From the NCBI GenBank assembly GCA_024234575.1, contig JACKOB010000002.1:868001-932000 (forward strand): a DNA stretch of 64,000 nt. The letters run 5' to 3'. Both the position numbers and the translations under genes were made by a program. This document shows, in pieces, positions 1 to 11,575 of this stretch; the first letter of the stretch is position 1; each line of letters starts with the position of its first letter. The notes under the pieces were generated by a model that worked only from the letters and a program-made list of their open reading frames with translations, ran no database searches and was not told where the DNA came from. The stretch comes from Hahellaceae bacterium (GTDB lineage: Bacteria; Pseudomonadota; Gammaproteobacteria; Pseudomonadales; Oleiphilaceae).

Positions 1-245
1 AGACTGAGCGTCACCCAAAAAAGAACGGTGATGAGGAAGCCATCACGAATTCGAAGTTCGTGTTTCTTGTTATGAAAGGGGAGCCAGACTAAAAAGCCGC
101 TGACCAGGATCATACCAAAGGCATCGGCAAAGGCGATAAGTTGCCCGTCTTCGTAGATAGAAGAGACAATCATTGGGGGGATCATCGTCACGCTGAACAG
201 CATCATCAGGATGCCGAGAATTCGCATGATGACGGTGATATGCAT
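1..245 (-). CDS. trkH: Trk potassium uptake protein TrkH, N-terminal part only
   Basis: This is the start of a membrane protein that runs off the left edge of the window; about 81 codons are visible. It opens with an ATG at 245, preceded on the minus strand by an AAGG ribosome site about 7 bases away. Two hydrophobic stretches flank a short acidic loop, followed by a LRIRDGFLITVLFW segment typical of the TrkH family. TrkH is the K+-translocating subunit of the Trk uptake system and works with the TrkA regulator encoded 45 bases upstream, so the two are probably cotranscribed. Identity rests on this short segment and on the neighbour. Confidence 0.8.
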   Translation of the reverse strand, partial: MHITVIMRILGILMMLFSVTMIPPMIVSSIYEDGQLIAFADAFGMILVSGFLVWLPFHNKKHELRIRDGFLITVLFWVTLS

Positions 246-290
246 AAAAAAACCTTATTTCGTGGGCTGTATTGGGTTTACAAACACTGA

Positions 291-1664
291 CTAAAAGAAA
301 GTCAGACCGACCTGGAAGAGCTTTTCGACTTCCCTAATTTTATTCTTATTCACTAAAAAGAGAATGACATGGTCGTCTGGTTGTACGCGAATATGGTCGT
401 GCGCAATCATTACCTCGTTGTGTCTGACGATAGCGCCTATGGTGCAGCCATCAGGTAACGAAATCTCATCCAGTCTGCGGCCAACCACCTTGGAACTTCG
501 GTGGTCACCATGAGCAATAGCTTCTATTGCCTCAGCCGCACCGCGTCTTAATCGGTGTACGTTGACAACATCACCACGTCGCACGTGTGCCAACAAACTG
601 CCTAGTGTCGCCTGTTGTGGTGATACTGCAATATCGATTTCGCCTCCTTGAATGAGGTCGACATAATCGGGGTTATTGATCAGGGTGATGACCTTTCTTG
701 CCCCTAGCCTCTTAGCAAGCATGGAGGCCATGATATTGGCCTCGTCGTCGTTAGTGACAGCACAGAAAACATCCGTATCTTCGATGTTCTCATCCAGTAA
801 CATCTCTTTGTTGGATGCATCGCCTTCTAAAACGATGGTCTTGTTCAGAGATTCAGAAAGATATATGCAACGTTCTTCGTTGTGCTCGATAATCTTAACC
901 TGATGAGAGCCTTCTAGCTCAACGGCGAGCCGCTGGCCGATATTGCCGCCACCTGCAATCATGATACGCTTGTATGGTTTTTCGAGAGGTTGCAGCTCGC
1001 TCATAACCGAGCGGATGTGATGGGATGCGGCGAGGAAGAAAATCTCATCACCCTCCTCTACGATCGTCGTTCCTTCTGGCAGGATGGGCCTGTTCTTACG
1101 AAAGATAGCGGCGACTCGCGTATCAATATTAGGCATGTGCTGGCGCAGATAGGCCAGTTCGTGACCCACCAGTGGACCGCCCTTAACAGCGCTAATAGCG
1201 ACGAGCCGAACCAGACCTTCCGAAAAATCCTGTACTTGCAGCGCACCGGGATATTCAATCAGGCGCGTAATATGCTGGGTGACTACTTGTTCTGGGCTGA
1301 TAAGCACGTCTATCGGAAATGCTTCTGTGCCAAACAGCCCTTTTTTATTGAGATAGGCCTGTTCTCTAACCCTACTTATTTTGGTAGGGGTTCTGAAAAG
1401 TGTATGGGCCACCTGACAGGCAACCATATTTACTTCGTCACTGTTGGTCACGGCGATGAGCATGTCGGCGTCTTCGGCACCTGCCTGTTTTAGGATGTTT
1501 GGATATGACCCCCGGCCTTCAACGGTGCGAATATCAAGACGTTCACGCAGGATGCGAAGCCTGTTGGCATTGCTGTCAATAACAGTGATGTCATTGGCTT
1601 CATTGGCCAGGCTTTCTGCCAGCGTTCCACCGACTTGCCCTGCTCCGAGGATGATAATTTTCAT
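291..1664 (-). CDS. trkA: Trk system potassium uptake regulator TrkA
   Basis: Peripheral cytoplasmic NAD(H)-binding subunit that gates TrkH-type K+ channels. The 457 residues are the normal length for the family. There are two tandem RCK units: each begins with a Rossmann glycine motif (GAGQVG near residue 7 and GGGNIG near residue 238), and each is followed by a TrkA-C domain. The start lies only 9 bases from the rsmB stop, and trkH follows 45 bases downstream, so it reads as part of an rsmB-trkA-trkH transcript. This matches the order around sun/rsmB in Pseudomonas. No unusual residues were seen. Confidence 0.95.
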   Translation of the reverse strand: MKIIILGAGQVGGTLAESLANEANDITVIDSNANRLRILRERLDIRTVEGRGSYPNILKQAGAEDADMLIAVTNSDEVNMVACQVAHTLFRTPTKISRVREQAYLNKKGLFGTEAFPIDVLISPEQVVTQHITRLIEYPGALQVQDFSEGLVRLVAISAVKGGPLVGHELAYLRQHMPNIDTRVAAIFRKNRPILPEGTTIVEEGDEIFFLAASHHIRSVMSELQPLEKPYKRIMIAGGGNIGQRLAVELEGSHQVKIIEHNEERCIYLSESLNKTIVLEGDASNKEMLLDENIEDTDVFCAVTNDDEANIMASMLAKRLGARKVITLINNPDYVDLIQGGEIDIAVSPQQATLGSLLAHVRRGDVVNVHRLRRGAAEAIEAIAHGDHRSSKVVGRRLDEISLPDGCTIGAIVRHNEVMIAHDHIRVQPDDHVILFLVNKNKIREVEKLFQVGLTFF

Positions 1665-1673
1665 TGGATTAAA

Positions 1674-2981
1674 TCACCGTTTTTCCAAACAGGCATAGTA
1701 GAACCCATCGTTGCCGCCATCTTGTGGTAGAAGTTGTCGCCCATGAGTACAGGATAGTCCCCATTCGGCTTCAATACCTATTTCCTTGGCATTATTGGGG
1801 GTTTTTAAAAAGCGCTCAATTATACGGCTATTCTCTTGTGGGAAAATAGAGCAAGTCGCATAAACCAGCCGACCACCTGGTTTTAACATGGGCCAAAGCG
1901 CATTGAGGATCGAAAGCTGAATATTTGCTAAGGCTGTTATGTCTGTCTCCCGACGCAGTAATTTTATATCCGGGTGACGCCTGATGACGCCTGTGGCGCT
2001 GCAGGGTGCATCGATAAGAATGCGGTCAAATAGCACGCCATCCCACCAGCTCTGGACATCGGTTGCATCGGCACAGACGACGTTTGCTGCTTGTTGCAAG
2101 CGCTCAAGATTTTCGTGGATACGACTAACTCGTTCAGGGTCACTATCCAAAGCGGTAATGTCTGCCTCACCATTGCTGGCTTCAAATATCGCTGTTGTTT
2201 TACCACCGGGTGCGGCGCAGGCATCCAGCACTCTGTTGCCGGGAGCAGGCTGTAGCAGGGTAGTACACAGTTGCGCAGCTTCATCCTGAACGCTGAACAG
2301 GCCATCGCTAAAGCCCGGCAAGTTCTTGACGTCGCAGGCACTCTCAAGTGTAACGCCCCACTCAGAAAATGGTGTCGGTAAGGCCTCATGCTCGGCCTCA
2401 CAAAGCATTTTTAGAAATGCTTCCCTGCTTGTTTTAAGGCGATTGACGCGCAAAGTAAGTGGCGCGCGTTGGTTATTTGCCTCTAATATCTGCTGGCACT
2501 GCTCTGGCCAGTTAGCTCGTATTTTAGCTGCCATCCATTTAGGGTGACTAAATCTTTGCGCATCGAAAGGGCTGATTACGGTCTCTTTTTCGCCCTTTTC
2601 TTCAATATTGCGCTGGGCATTTCTTAGTATGGCGTTTATCAATCCTTTCAGATGCTTAATGCCCAGACCTTCTGCTGCAGCAACGGTTTCGAAAATCGCG
2701 GCGTGGGCGGGAATGCGAGTATAAATAAGCTGGTACAGACCGATGATTAGCAAATAATTGGCAATACTGTCCTGCCTTTTAATTGGCTTTTGCAGTAGCG
2801 CGTTTTTCTGGATTTCGAGTTGATGGTACCAGCGACAAGAGCCATAACAGATCTCACTTAACAAACCGATGTCATTTTCAGCAACACTCTGACTGGCTTT
2901 AGGTAGGAGAGAATTCAAAGACTGCCCTTTTTCTGCGATAGACAGCAGAACTTTAGTGGCGACTGCACGTATGTTGCTCAT
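1674..2981 (-). CDS. rsmB: 16S rRNA (cytosine-967-C5)-methyltransferase RsmB
   Basis: Methylates C967 of 16S rRNA using S-adenosylmethionine. The 435 residues carry a NusB-like RNA-binding N-terminal domain (about 1-140) and a Rossmann methyltransferase domain. Visible motifs are the SAM-binding DACAAPGGKT, the motif IV DAPCSATGVIRRHPD and the motif VI YATCSIFPQEN with its catalytic Cys. Both cysteines of the RNA m5C methyltransferase pair are present. It follows fmt by 32 bases and precedes trkA by 9 bases, the usual def-fmt-rsmB(sun)-trkA gene order of gammaproteobacteria. Confidence 0.95.
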   Translation of the reverse strand: MSNIRAVATKVLLSIAEKGQSLNSLLPKASQSVAENDIGLLSEICYGSCRWYHQLEIQKNALLQKPIKRQDSIANYLLIIGLYQLIYTRIPAHAAIFETVAAAEGLGIKHLKGLINAILRNAQRNIEEKGEKETVISPFDAQRFSHPKWMAAKIRANWPEQCQQILEANNQRAPLTLRVNRLKTSREAFLKMLCEAEHEALPTPFSEWGVTLESACDVKNLPGFSDGLFSVQDEAAQLCTTLLQPAPGNRVLDACAAPGGKTTAIFEASNGEADITALDSDPERVSRIHENLERLQQAANVVCADATDVQSWWDGVLFDRILIDAPCSATGVIRRHPDIKLLRRETDITALANIQLSILNALWPMLKPGGRLVYATCSIFPQENSRIIERFLKTPNNAKEIGIEAEWGLSCTHGRQLLPQDGGNDGFYYACLEKR

Positions 2982-3013
2982 AGTTGCTAATACCTGGTTA
3001 TTATCGTCCGGCG

Positions 3014-3979
3014 TTAGCCAAGCTGACTATTTGCCTGCAAGAAGGGTTTTCCACCATTAATTAATTCATTAACTGTCAGTGGCTTGCTGCCGGGCAGTTG
3101 CAGTAATTCAACTGACAAGGCGTTTTCTCCGCACTGAATGGCAATGGTGTTCTTCTCTCTGATAATGACAGTTCCCGGAGCTTTATCGCTGTTTGACGGG
3201 AGTGCAGTGGCGGCAAGTATGCGTACTCGCTCTCCTTGATCCTGCGTGTAGCTGACGGGCCAGGGGTTGAAGGCTCGTACACAGCGGGCAATTGATGCCG
3301 CACTGTCATGCCAGTTGATAGCGGACTCGTCTTTACTAAGTTTATGGGCGTAATTGGCTAAAGCAGCGTTTTGCGGCTCGGCGGGTAATGGGCCTTGCAG
3401 GCGTTGCTGCAGGTAATCGATTATGGCCTCTGCCCCCAGTTTGGCCAGCTTGTCATGTAGTATGCCGCCAGTGTCTTCCGCCGTAATTGGGATCGCTCTT
3501 TTTAACAGCATGTCGCCGGTATCGAGGCCGACATCCATTTGCATTATCGTGATCCCGGTTTGATCATCACCAGCCTGAATTGCGCGTTGTATGGGGGCTG
3601 CGCCACGCCATCTTGGCAGCAGTGATGCATGAATATTGATACAGCCCAAACGTGGAATATCGAGCACAGCTTTGGGTAATATCAGACCGTAGGCGGCAAC
3701 AATCATTAAGTCAGGCTGCAGCCAGGCCAGTGCACCAATGGCTCCCTCTTCTTTAAACGAAGCAGGTTGATTAACACCGATGTTATTTGCCAGTGCCACA
3801 GCTTTAACCGGGGACGGGGTAAGTTTGCGCCCTCTGCCGGATGGCCGATCGGGTTGTGTATAAACGGCGATAATTTCAAATTTCGATTGCGTGGGGTCGG
3901 CAGCTAAAATAGCGGCGAGGCTTTCGGCGGCAAATTCCGGGGTTCCAGCAAAAACAATTCTGAACTTTTTATCTGACAT
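3014..3979 (-). CDS. fmt: Methionyl-tRNA formyltransferase
   Basis: Transfers a formyl group from 10-formyltetrahydrofolate to initiator Met-tRNA. At 321 residues it is family length. The N-terminal domain shows GTPEFAAESL at the start, the catalytic HASLLPRWRGAAPI segment and the QMDVGLDTGDML segment. The C-terminal OB-like tRNA-binding domain follows from about residue 210. It lies 115 bases downstream of def on the same strand, pairing the enzyme that adds the formyl group with the one that removes it. Confidence 0.96.
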   Translation of the reverse strand: MSDKKFRIVFAGTPEFAAESLAAILAADPTQSKFEIIAVYTQPDRPSGRGRKLTPSPVKAVALANNIGVNQPASFKEEGAIGALAWLQPDLMIVAAYGLILPKAVLDIPRLGCINIHASLLPRWRGAAPIQRAIQAGDDQTGITIMQMDVGLDTGDMLLKRAIPITAEDTGGILHDKLAKLGAEAIIDYLQQRLQGPLPAEPQNAALANYAHKLSKDESAINWHDSAASIARCVRAFNPWPVSYTQDQGERVRILAATALPSNSDKAPGTVIIREKNTIAIQCGENALSVELLQLPGSKPLTVNELINGGKPFLQANSQLG

Positions 3980-4094
3980 AGTAAGAATTAATCGTAGGTA
4001 GGATTGTTGTTTGGCGCAGAGAACCTATACGCTAACGGGTGCGGTTAGCCGCCAATGGCAAACTCGCCGCATTGTTTTGTGGTATAGCGTCGAT

Positions 4095-4601
4095 TCAAGC
4101 GTTTGCTTTGTGCTGCTTCTCTAGCTTTTTACGGATTCGGTTTCTTTTCAACGGGCTGATGTAGTCGACAAAAAGTTTGCCGTTCAAGTGGTCCAGCTCA
4201 TGTTGAATACATACCGCCAGCAAGCCTTCTGCTTCCATTTCGAATGGCTTGCCGTTTTTGTCCAGGGCTTTAACGCTGACATGGTCAATTCGCGTTACAT
4301 CCTCGTAAAACCCCGGAACCGACAAGCACCCTTCCTGCATCTCATGGGGTTCACCCGTCAACACGGTTACTTCCGGGTTGATGAACACCAGCGGTTGTGA
4401 CTTGTCTTCGGAGACATCAATGACGACGATCCGCTTATGGACGTTAATCTGCGTTGCCGCAAGACCGATTCCCGGAGCTTCATACATGGTCTCGAACATA
4501 TCTTTAATTAATGCCCTGGTTTCATTAGTAACCTCAGTGACTTTTGAGGCAACGGTACGGAGTCTGGGGTCCGGAAATTCAAGTATTTCTAAAATGGCCA
4601 T
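4095..4601 (-). CDS. def: Peptide deformylase
   Basis: Removes the N-formyl group from new proteins, using a bound metal ion. The three deformylase motifs are all present: [16 protein letters not shown] (metal-binding Cys) and the [11 protein letters not shown] metal site with its HExxH. The open frame extends upstream to 4628, but homologues begin MAxLEIL, so the ATG at 4601 with an AGAGA ribosome site was chosen, giving 168 residues. It heads the def-fmt-rsmB-trkA-trkH run, divergent from the lysM gene. Confidence 0.95.
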   Translation of the reverse strand: MAILEILEFPDPRLRTVASKVTEVTNETRALIKDMFETMYEAPGIGLAATQINVHKRIVVIDVSEDKSQPLVFINPEVTVLTGEPHEMQEGCLSVPGFYEDVTRIDHVSVKALDKNGKPFEMEAEGLLAVCIQHELDHLNGKLFVDYISPLKRNRIRKKLEKQHKANA

Positions 4602-4930
4602 GAAATCTCTGCATTGAGTGTGGTTCAACTTTCAAATTAGCGTCTATACTAGTAAAAAAGCGCGATAATTTGCTTCTCAAAACGGACACTTAGCAAAAAC
4701 ATTTGCTATCAATTCGATGAAAATGTGGTGCCTGTCACGATTACGCTGCTACTATTATCTATTAGACAGTTTAATAGTACAAATTATCCACAGCTTTTCT
4801 ATAGTTAAAGAGTTAAGACTAATAGGGTTTAAAGAATTCTTACTTTATGGCCAGCATGCAACAGGGTGACTGCCAAAGGTTAGGACGTTTTTATATTCCC
4901 GCCATGTAATTCAGTTTAAAGGGATCTGAC
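4602..4930. other. Divergent intergenic region between def and lysM, with one DnaA box
   Basis: About 330 bases without a credible gene. It is AT-rich and must hold the promoters of the def run (minus) and of the lysM gene (plus). The only recognisable site is one perfect DnaA 9-mer (TTATCCACA). No ORF with a ribosome site was seen. Confidence 0.6.
4784..4792 (+). promoter_or_regulatory. Single consensus DnaA box
   Basis: The 9-mer TTATCCACA matches the DnaA consensus exactly. It lies between the divergent def and lysM genes in a block that is close to oriC in pseudomonads. No second strong box or DnaA cluster was seen nearby, so it is not an origin by itself; it may be a regulatory or titration site, or chance. 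Confidence 0.4.
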
Positions 4931-5956
4931 ATGCGGAAACTGATGCTATTCGTTGCTGCGCTTGTTTTTTCAGTAGGTACAGCGTTTGCACAACCGGATT
5001 TGAAGCCAAATCACCCCGATCGATATACGGTTGTGAAAGGCGATACGCTTTGGGATATTTCTTCTCGATTTTTACAATCGCCTTGGTTGTGGCCTGAGAT
5101 TTGGCACGCCAATCCTCAGATAGAAAACCCGCACCTCATTTATCCGGGAGATGTGATTGGTCTCATCTATGTAAAAGGGCAGGCTAAAGTCACCACGTTA
5201 AAGCGAGGCGATGCCAGCCGCACGATCAAGCTGACACCGAAAGCGCGAATCACTCCCATAGAAACGGCCATTCCGGCCATTCCACTGGATGCTATCAGCA
5301 GCTTTCTAACAAGCTCGCGGATTGTGGAAAAAGCAGATCTGGATGCAGCGCCTTATGTGCTTGAAGGAAAAGAAGGCCATATCGTATCTGGTGCAGGTGA
5401 TGTTGTGTATGCTCGCGGCGATGTGGGAACGACCTCCAGCTTTGGGTTATTCCGCGCCAGTAAGTCTTATATGGATCCTGTGACCAATGAGTTTCTAGGC
5501 CTTGAAGCGCGTGAAATAGGTTTGGCAAAAGTTAAAGCCGTCGACGGTGAAGTGGTAACGCTCGCTGTACAACGTACCCGTGAAGAATTATTGAAAGGCG
5601 ACCGGCTGCTGCCCACGGAAGATCGCGTCATTACCACCACTTATCAGCCATCGGCGCCACTTGATGGCATAGAGGGCCAGATGATTTCGGTATTGAATGG
5701 CGTAAACAATATCGGTCAGTATGATGTCGTGGTGGTTAACCGGGGCGCGCGTGAAGGGGTTAAGGATGGTAACGTCTTTGCCGTCTATCGTAAAGGTGGC
5801 TTCGTAAGAGATCCTGTGACCACAGAAACAATTGAATTACCTTCAGAGCGCGCGGGTATTCTGATGGTTTTCAGAACCTTTGAAAAAGTCAGTTATGCCC
5901 TGATCCTTAAGGCCTATCGACCATTGTCTGTGTTTGATGAAATTCGCAAGCCTTAG
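4931..5956 (+). CDS. Exported LysM-domain protein (PA0020-like)
   Basis: Secreted protein expected to bind peptidoglycan. A signal peptide ends near AFA at residue 21. A single LysM domain follows at about 31-80 (YTVVKGDTLWDISSRF, then NPHLIYPGDVIGL). The remaining 260 or so residues have no motif I recognise, but this layout is conserved in the def/lysM/dprA neighbourhood of pseudomonads and relatives. The start has a GGGATC ribosome-like site. A strong terminator follows, so it is probably monocistronic. The exact cell-wall role is unknown. Confidence 0.85.
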   Translation: MRKLMLFVAALVFSVGTAFAQPDLKPNHPDRYTVVKGDTLWDISSRFLQSPWLWPEIWHANPQIENPHLIYPGDVIGLIYVKGQAKVTTLKRGDASRTIKLTPKARITPIETAIPAIPLDAISSFLTSSRIVEKADLDAAPYVLEGKEGHIVSGAGDVVYARGDVGTTSSFGLFRASKSYMDPVTNEFLGLEAREIGLAKVKAVDGEVVTLAVQRTREELLKGDRLLPTEDRVITTTYQPSAPLDGIEGQMISVLNGVNNIGQYDVVVVNRGAREGVKDGNVFAVYRKGGFVRDPVTTETIELPSERAGILMVFRTFEKVSYALILKAYRPLSVFDEIRKP

Positions 5957-5971
5957 TACCGGCTAGCAGTG

Positions 5972-6008
5972 AAAAAACCGCCCCGCTTTGCGTGGGCGGT
6001 TTTTTTTA
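5972..6008 (+). terminator. Rho-independent terminator after the LysM gene
   Basis: An ACCGCCC/GGGCGGT stem with a 10-base loop is flanked by an A-tract before and a run of eight Ts after. It begins 15 bases past the lysM stop. The A-tract means it could also act weakly on the other strand. Confidence 0.85.
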
Positions 6009-6088
6009 TTTTGCTACGAGCAAAAATCAGCAATAATAGACTCTAAGCATTTCAATACAGATTTAATACGTGATCAAGGAAGATCGGT

Positions 6089-7324
6089 ATGAACTCCATA
6101 GACAGTCACTCTGTCGACAGTATGTTGGCACTCTCTTTTCTCGAAGGTGTAGGTAATCGCACCCTTATCAAACTTATACAGGTCTTTGGCAGCGCGGCAC
6201 AGGTGCTGGCGGCGAATCGCCCTGCTTTGTTGCAATGTGGTCTTAAAAAAGACGCTTTACTGCAACTGGATGGTTTTCTGCGGTCACCTCAAGACAGTCC
6301 GCTGGGGTTAAAAGTGCGACAAGCCCGTGAGCAGGCGAATCAGGCCGAAGCTGAGATTTTTACCTTGGATATGCCGACTTATCCACGGTTGCTTGCCGAG
6401 ATTCCTGACCCCCCTGCTATCCTGTATGTAAAAGGTAACGCGGATTTACTGCATCTGCCCCAAATCTCAATTGTGGGAAGTCGTAACGCGTCACTGGGTG
6501 CCAATCAGAATGCTTTTAATCTGGCCAAAGCCATTAGCGATGCGGGATTTGTTGTGACGAGCGGATTTGCGCAAGGCATTGACCAGTCGGCCCATGAGGG
6601 TGCTTTGGCCGCAAACCTTGGCAAAGGAAATACAATTGCCGTTTTAGGTACCGGAGTTGATCGCTGTTATCCCGTTAGAAACTCGCCGTTGATGAATAAA
6701 ATTGCTGAACAAGGGGTGATAGTCTCCGAGTTGCCTATGGGCACAGGGCCGCAGCGACATCACTTTCCTAGCAGAAATCGCATTATCAGTGGCCTTGCTT
6801 GTGGCGTGCTGGTGATTGAAGCGGGTTTGAAAAGCGGATCACTCATCACTGCTCGTATGGCGATGGAACAGGGTCGTGAAGTGTTTGCAATTCCTGGTTC
6901 TATTCACCATCCGTTGGCAAAGGGTTGTCATCAATTGATCAAGCAGGGTGCGAAGCTGACTGAAAATATTGATGACATCCTGCAAGAGCTCGATTCTGCT
7001 TTGCAGTTTCATTATGCCGTGTTTAATCAGCAAAGCACGCAATCGCTGGTATCCAAGGACGCCGCTGAAATGTCTCATAAAACTTTGAAACCCAACCCGT
7101 CAAAAGACACCACCGTTAGTTTGCCAGCGTCGGTACAGAAAGACCTTTTTAGTGTTTCTCAAGATCTGCCACTGTTAGCGTTAATTGGTTCGGATGTTGT
7201 ATCGGTTGACGGTTTGGTGGAGGCGACGGGATGTTCCCCTGCCGTAGTAATGACGCAGTTGTTCGAACTTGAGATGCAAGGGCTCGTTGAGTCTGTGAGC
7301 GGTGGCTACCGTCGCTCGGCTTGA
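6089..7324 (+). CDS. dprA: DNA-processing protein DprA/Smf
   Basis: Cytoplasmic ssDNA-binding protein that loads RecA on DNA taken up during transformation. The 411 residues include an N-terminal helical SAM-like region (LSFLEGVGNRTLIKL), the Rossmann core with VGSRNAS, TSGFAQGIDQSAHEGAL and GTGVDRCYP, and a C-terminal winged-helix segment (about 350-411). An AAGGA ribosome site precedes the ATG. It is followed by tsaC 87 bases downstream, the normal neighbourhood. The linker at about 305-350 is poorly conserved. Confidence 0.95.
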   Translation: MNSIDSHSVDSMLALSFLEGVGNRTLIKLIQVFGSAAQVLAANRPALLQCGLKKDALLQLDGFLRSPQDSPLGLKVRQAREQANQAEAEIFTLDMPTYPRLLAEIPDPPAILYVKGNADLLHLPQISIVGSRNASLGANQNAFNLAKAISDAGFVVTSGFAQGIDQSAHEGALAANLGKGNTIAVLGTGVDRCYPVRNSPLMNKIAEQGVIVSELPMGTGPQRHHFPSRNRIISGLACGVLVIEAGLKSGSLITARMAMEQGREVFAIPGSIHHPLAKGCHQLIKQGAKLTENIDDILQELDSALQFHYAVFNQQSTQSLVSKDAAEMSHKTLKPNPSKDTTVSLPASVQKDLFSVSQDLPLLALIGSDVVSVDGLVEATGCSPAVVMTQLFELEMQGLVESVSGGYRRSA

Positions 7325-7411
7325 CCTTCCGCGCATAGCGAGAGAATTCTGCTTGCTTCACTCCGGTGACTTCGCTAACTTGCGTCTTTTGTGATTGCTT
7401 TGGAGTGACCC

Positions 7412-8924
<1,513 letters not shown>

Positions 8925-8925
<1 letters not shown>

Positions 8926-9737
8926 TGGATATCTATGCCGTATTCGGAAACCCTATCGCCCACAGTAAGTCGCCGTTGATTCATGCACAGTTTGCCAAGC
9001 AGACAGCACAGGATCTGGAATATGTGGCTATTCAGGCTCCGTTGGACGGTTTCGAACAACACCTGACAGATTTCTTCGAGGGTGGCGGCAAAGGTGCGAA
9101 TGTGACGGTACCTTTTAAAGAGCAGGCCTGGCGTTACGCCCCCTCGTTAACCGAGCGAGCTGAACTTGCCGGTGCGGTAAACACTCTGTTCTTAAGCCCC
9201 TCCGGTGAGGTTTATGGTGATAATACCGACGGTATTGGTATGGTGACCGATATAATCGACAACTGTCAGGTGCCGATCCAGGATAAAAACATTCTGATTC
9301 TTGGCGCAGGTGGCGCCGTCAGAGGTGTTTTAAAGCCGTTATTGAATGCGGCGCCTGCCCGTTTGGTTATTGCCAATCGTACCGCAAGCAAGGCAGAAGA
9401 TCTGGCACGCCACTTTGCGCCTCATGGCGTGATCGAGGCGGTGCCTTTTGCGGCACTCGAAGAGCCTTTCGACCTGATAATTAACGGCACCTCGGCTAGT
9501 CTTGGCGGGCAATTACCGGATATACCTGCGGTTGTTATCGGCTCTCATACCGTCACCTACGACATGATGTACGGCGCACAAGTCACACCGTTTAATCGCT
9601 GGGCGAAACAACAAGGGGCTGCACGCACGGTTGATGGCTTAGGAATGCTGGTTGAGCAAGCCGCTGAAGCCTTTGCTATCTGGCGGGGCGTGCGTCCGGA
9701 TACCCTGCCGGTGATAGATTATATTCGCCAACTTTAA
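8925..9737 (+). CDS. aroE: Shikimate dehydrogenase (NADP+)
   Basis: Reduces 3-dehydroshikimate to shikimate in aromatic amino acid synthesis. The 270 residues carry the substrate motifs [12 protein letters not shown] and NVTVPFKEQ (catalytic Lys), NTDGIG, and the NADP Rossmann loop GAGGAVRGV. Its ATG overlaps the last base of the hemF stop. No terminator was recognised before the motor genes about 140 bases downstream. Confidence 0.96.
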
Positions 9738-9880
9738 TGCTTATCCGCTCATTATTGGCGCTGCTCATGCGCATAATGTTCTATGCTTGTACTCTGAGAA
9801 GTAAATAAATCCTGAACTTTGCCGATATCCAGTAATGGGGCTCGGCAGAGCCATTGGGTATCAGCAGAGAACAAGCATTT

Positions 9881-10663
9881 ATGGATATCGCAACCCTCGT
9901 TGGTTTAATCGCGGGCATTAGCATTGTCATTCTATCTATTTTATCCGGATCAACGCTCTGGGATTTTATTAATGGCCCTGGCCTGTCTATTGTCGTGTTT
10001 GGCACCTTGGCAGTAACGCTGGTTAAATTTCGTATATCAACCGTACTTTCATCAATCAAGCTGGCTAATCGCGCCGTATTTCTCGAAAAACTCGATCATC
10101 CTGTGGCATTGGTAATCCAGTTACGTGAGCTGGGTCGAATTGTTAGAAAAGATGGTATTTTGGGGCTGGAAGAGTATGAAACAGATAGTGAGTTTTTGCG
10201 CAAAGCCATTAATTTATGTGTTGACGGTCACCCGCCTGAGTTTGTAGAAGAAGTGCTACTGCAGGAAATTGAGCAGTCTATTGAACGCTACGATGTTGCC
10301 GAGCGAATGTTCAGGGGGATTGGCGACTCTGCCCCGGCGCTGGGGATGATAGGCACTTTGGTCGGTCTGGTGCAAATGCTAAATAACATGGAAGACCCCA
10401 GTTCCATCGGACCGGCGATGGCGGTAGCGCTGTTGACGACATTCTATGGGGCATTTATCGCGCAGCTAATTGCCTTGCCCTTGGCGGATAAGCTTAAACT
10501 TAAAGCCATGGACGAACATCGCAACATGGCCTTAATTTCGACCAGTGTTGAAAGTATCATGAAAGGGCAAAACCCCCGGGTTATCAGCGAAGTGCTGGCA
10601 ACCTTTATTAACCCTGACATGCGAGAAAGCCTTAATAAGCCAGAAGAACAGGTGCGCGAGTGA
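9881..10663 (+). CDS. motA: Flagellar motor stator protein MotA/PomA family
   Basis: Inner-membrane proton or sodium channel subunit of the flagellar stator. The frame is open from a TTG at 9854, but homologues begin MDxATLxGL, so the ATG at 9881 is preferred, giving 260 residues. Four membrane helices are visible: two near the N terminus and two after residue 150 (GDSAPALGMIGTLVGLVQML and the following helix), with a long cytoplasmic loop between. The GxxAPxxGMxGTLxGL helix is the ion-channel helix. Length and N terminus resemble sodium-type PomA, but the coupling ion is inference. motB follows 32 bases downstream. Confidence 0.88.
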   Translation: MDIATLVGLIAGISIVILSILSGSTLWDFINGPGLSIVVFGTLAVTLVKFRISTVLSSIKLANRAVFLEKLDHPVALVIQLRELGRIVRKDGILGLEEYETDSEFLRKAINLCVDGHPPEFVEEVLLQEIEQSIERYDVAERMFRGIGDSAPALGMIGTLVGLVQMLNNMEDPSSIGPAMAVALLTTFYGAFIAQLIALPLADKLKLKAMDEHRNMALISTSVESIMKGQNPRVISEVLATFINPDMRESLNKPEEQVRE

Positions 10664-10695
10664 GAGCACTGGTGCGATGGTTAAGGAGCTAATCC

Positions 10696-11526
10696 GTGTC
10701 CTCAATGAAGATTATAAAAAAGCGCAAAACAGCAGAGCCAGGTGCCAGCTGGATTATGACCTTTGCGGATTTGATGACACTCCTGCTGACTTTTTTTATC
10801 CTGCTGTTGTCTTTCTCAAACATTGATGCCGACAAATACAAAATGATTGCGCAATCAATGGCAGTGTCTTTTGGGGTTAGCTGGATTCAGGGTAACCCGC
10901 CACCGACGGTACAATCAGATATATCCGTTATAGTGATCCCTGAAGAGATAGTTGCGCCACCTCCTCCGGAGGAAACAGTGGAAGAGCCAAAACCTGAGCC
11001 TGAGACGTTTGAAAAACAAATCGTCAATAATCAGGCGGTAAAGGCGCTGGACCCCAATGTTGAAAAACTGGCAGAGAACTTAATTCAGAAACTTGAAACC
11101 GATATTGCTTCAAACAGTCTCAGCGTTTCTTATGACAATAACAGGGTGATGGTACGTTTCTCGGAAGAAGCCAGCTTTTCATCCGGCAGCTCAGAGCTGA
11201 AAGAAGAGATGGACCCCATTCTGACCAAAATTATTGAAGTGCTCGCTAAATGCGAGGGTGACATCATTGTTTCAGGCTACACCGATGACCGGCCTATTAC
11301 ATCTGGACGGTTTCGCTCTAATTGGGACTTATCTGCCGCAAGGGCAGTGAGTGTGGTGCATCAGCTAACCCAAAGCAGAGCGCTGAACGCAGATCGAATA
11401 ATGGCGGCGGGGCATGCAGACTCACAAGCGTTGGTACCCAATGACAGCAACGAAAACCGTGCCAAGAATCGTCGTGTAGAAATGAAAATTTTCAACCCGG
11501 ATTGCGCATCCCCTGTAAGCTGGTAG
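10696..11526 (+). CDS. motB: Flagellar motor stator protein MotB/PomB family
   Basis: Stator partner of the preceding MotA-type subunit. The single N-terminal membrane helix carries the ion-binding Asp (TFADLMTLLLTFF, D25). A proline- and glutamate-rich plug or linker follows (about 75-105), then an OmpA-like peptidoglycan-binding domain (VSGYTDDRPITSGRF, NWDLSAARA, NRRVEMKI). The 276 residues fit the family. GTG is used as the start, with an AAGGAG ribosome site. The two genes clearly form an operon. Confidence 0.92.
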   Translation: MSSMKIIKKRKTAEPGASWIMTFADLMTLLLTFFILLLSFSNIDADKYKMIAQSMAVSFGVSWIQGNPPPTVQSDISVIVIPEEIVAPPPPEETVEEPKPEPETFEKQIVNNQAVKALDPNVEKLAENLIQKLETDIASNSLSVSYDNNRVMVRFSEEASFSSGSSELKEEMDPILTKIIEVLAKCEGDIIVSGYTDDRPITSGRFRSNWDLSAARAVSVVHQLTQSRALNADRIMAAGHADSQALVPNDSNENRAKNRRVEMKIFNPDCASPVSW

Positions 11527-11575
11527 TTTTTTTGATGTTGATCTAATGATCCGTGAAAATATAAACAAATTTTAA

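Noticed and set aside
990..1493. 167-codon plus-strand ORF antisense to trkA
   Set aside because: trkA is unmistakable on the other strand; the product has no family resemblance or ribosome site.
4602..4930. Possible replication origin beside def/lysM, near a perfect DnaA box
   Set aside because: Only one box, with no DnaA cluster or 13-mer repeats. In pseudomonads oriC lies close to, but not inside, this block.
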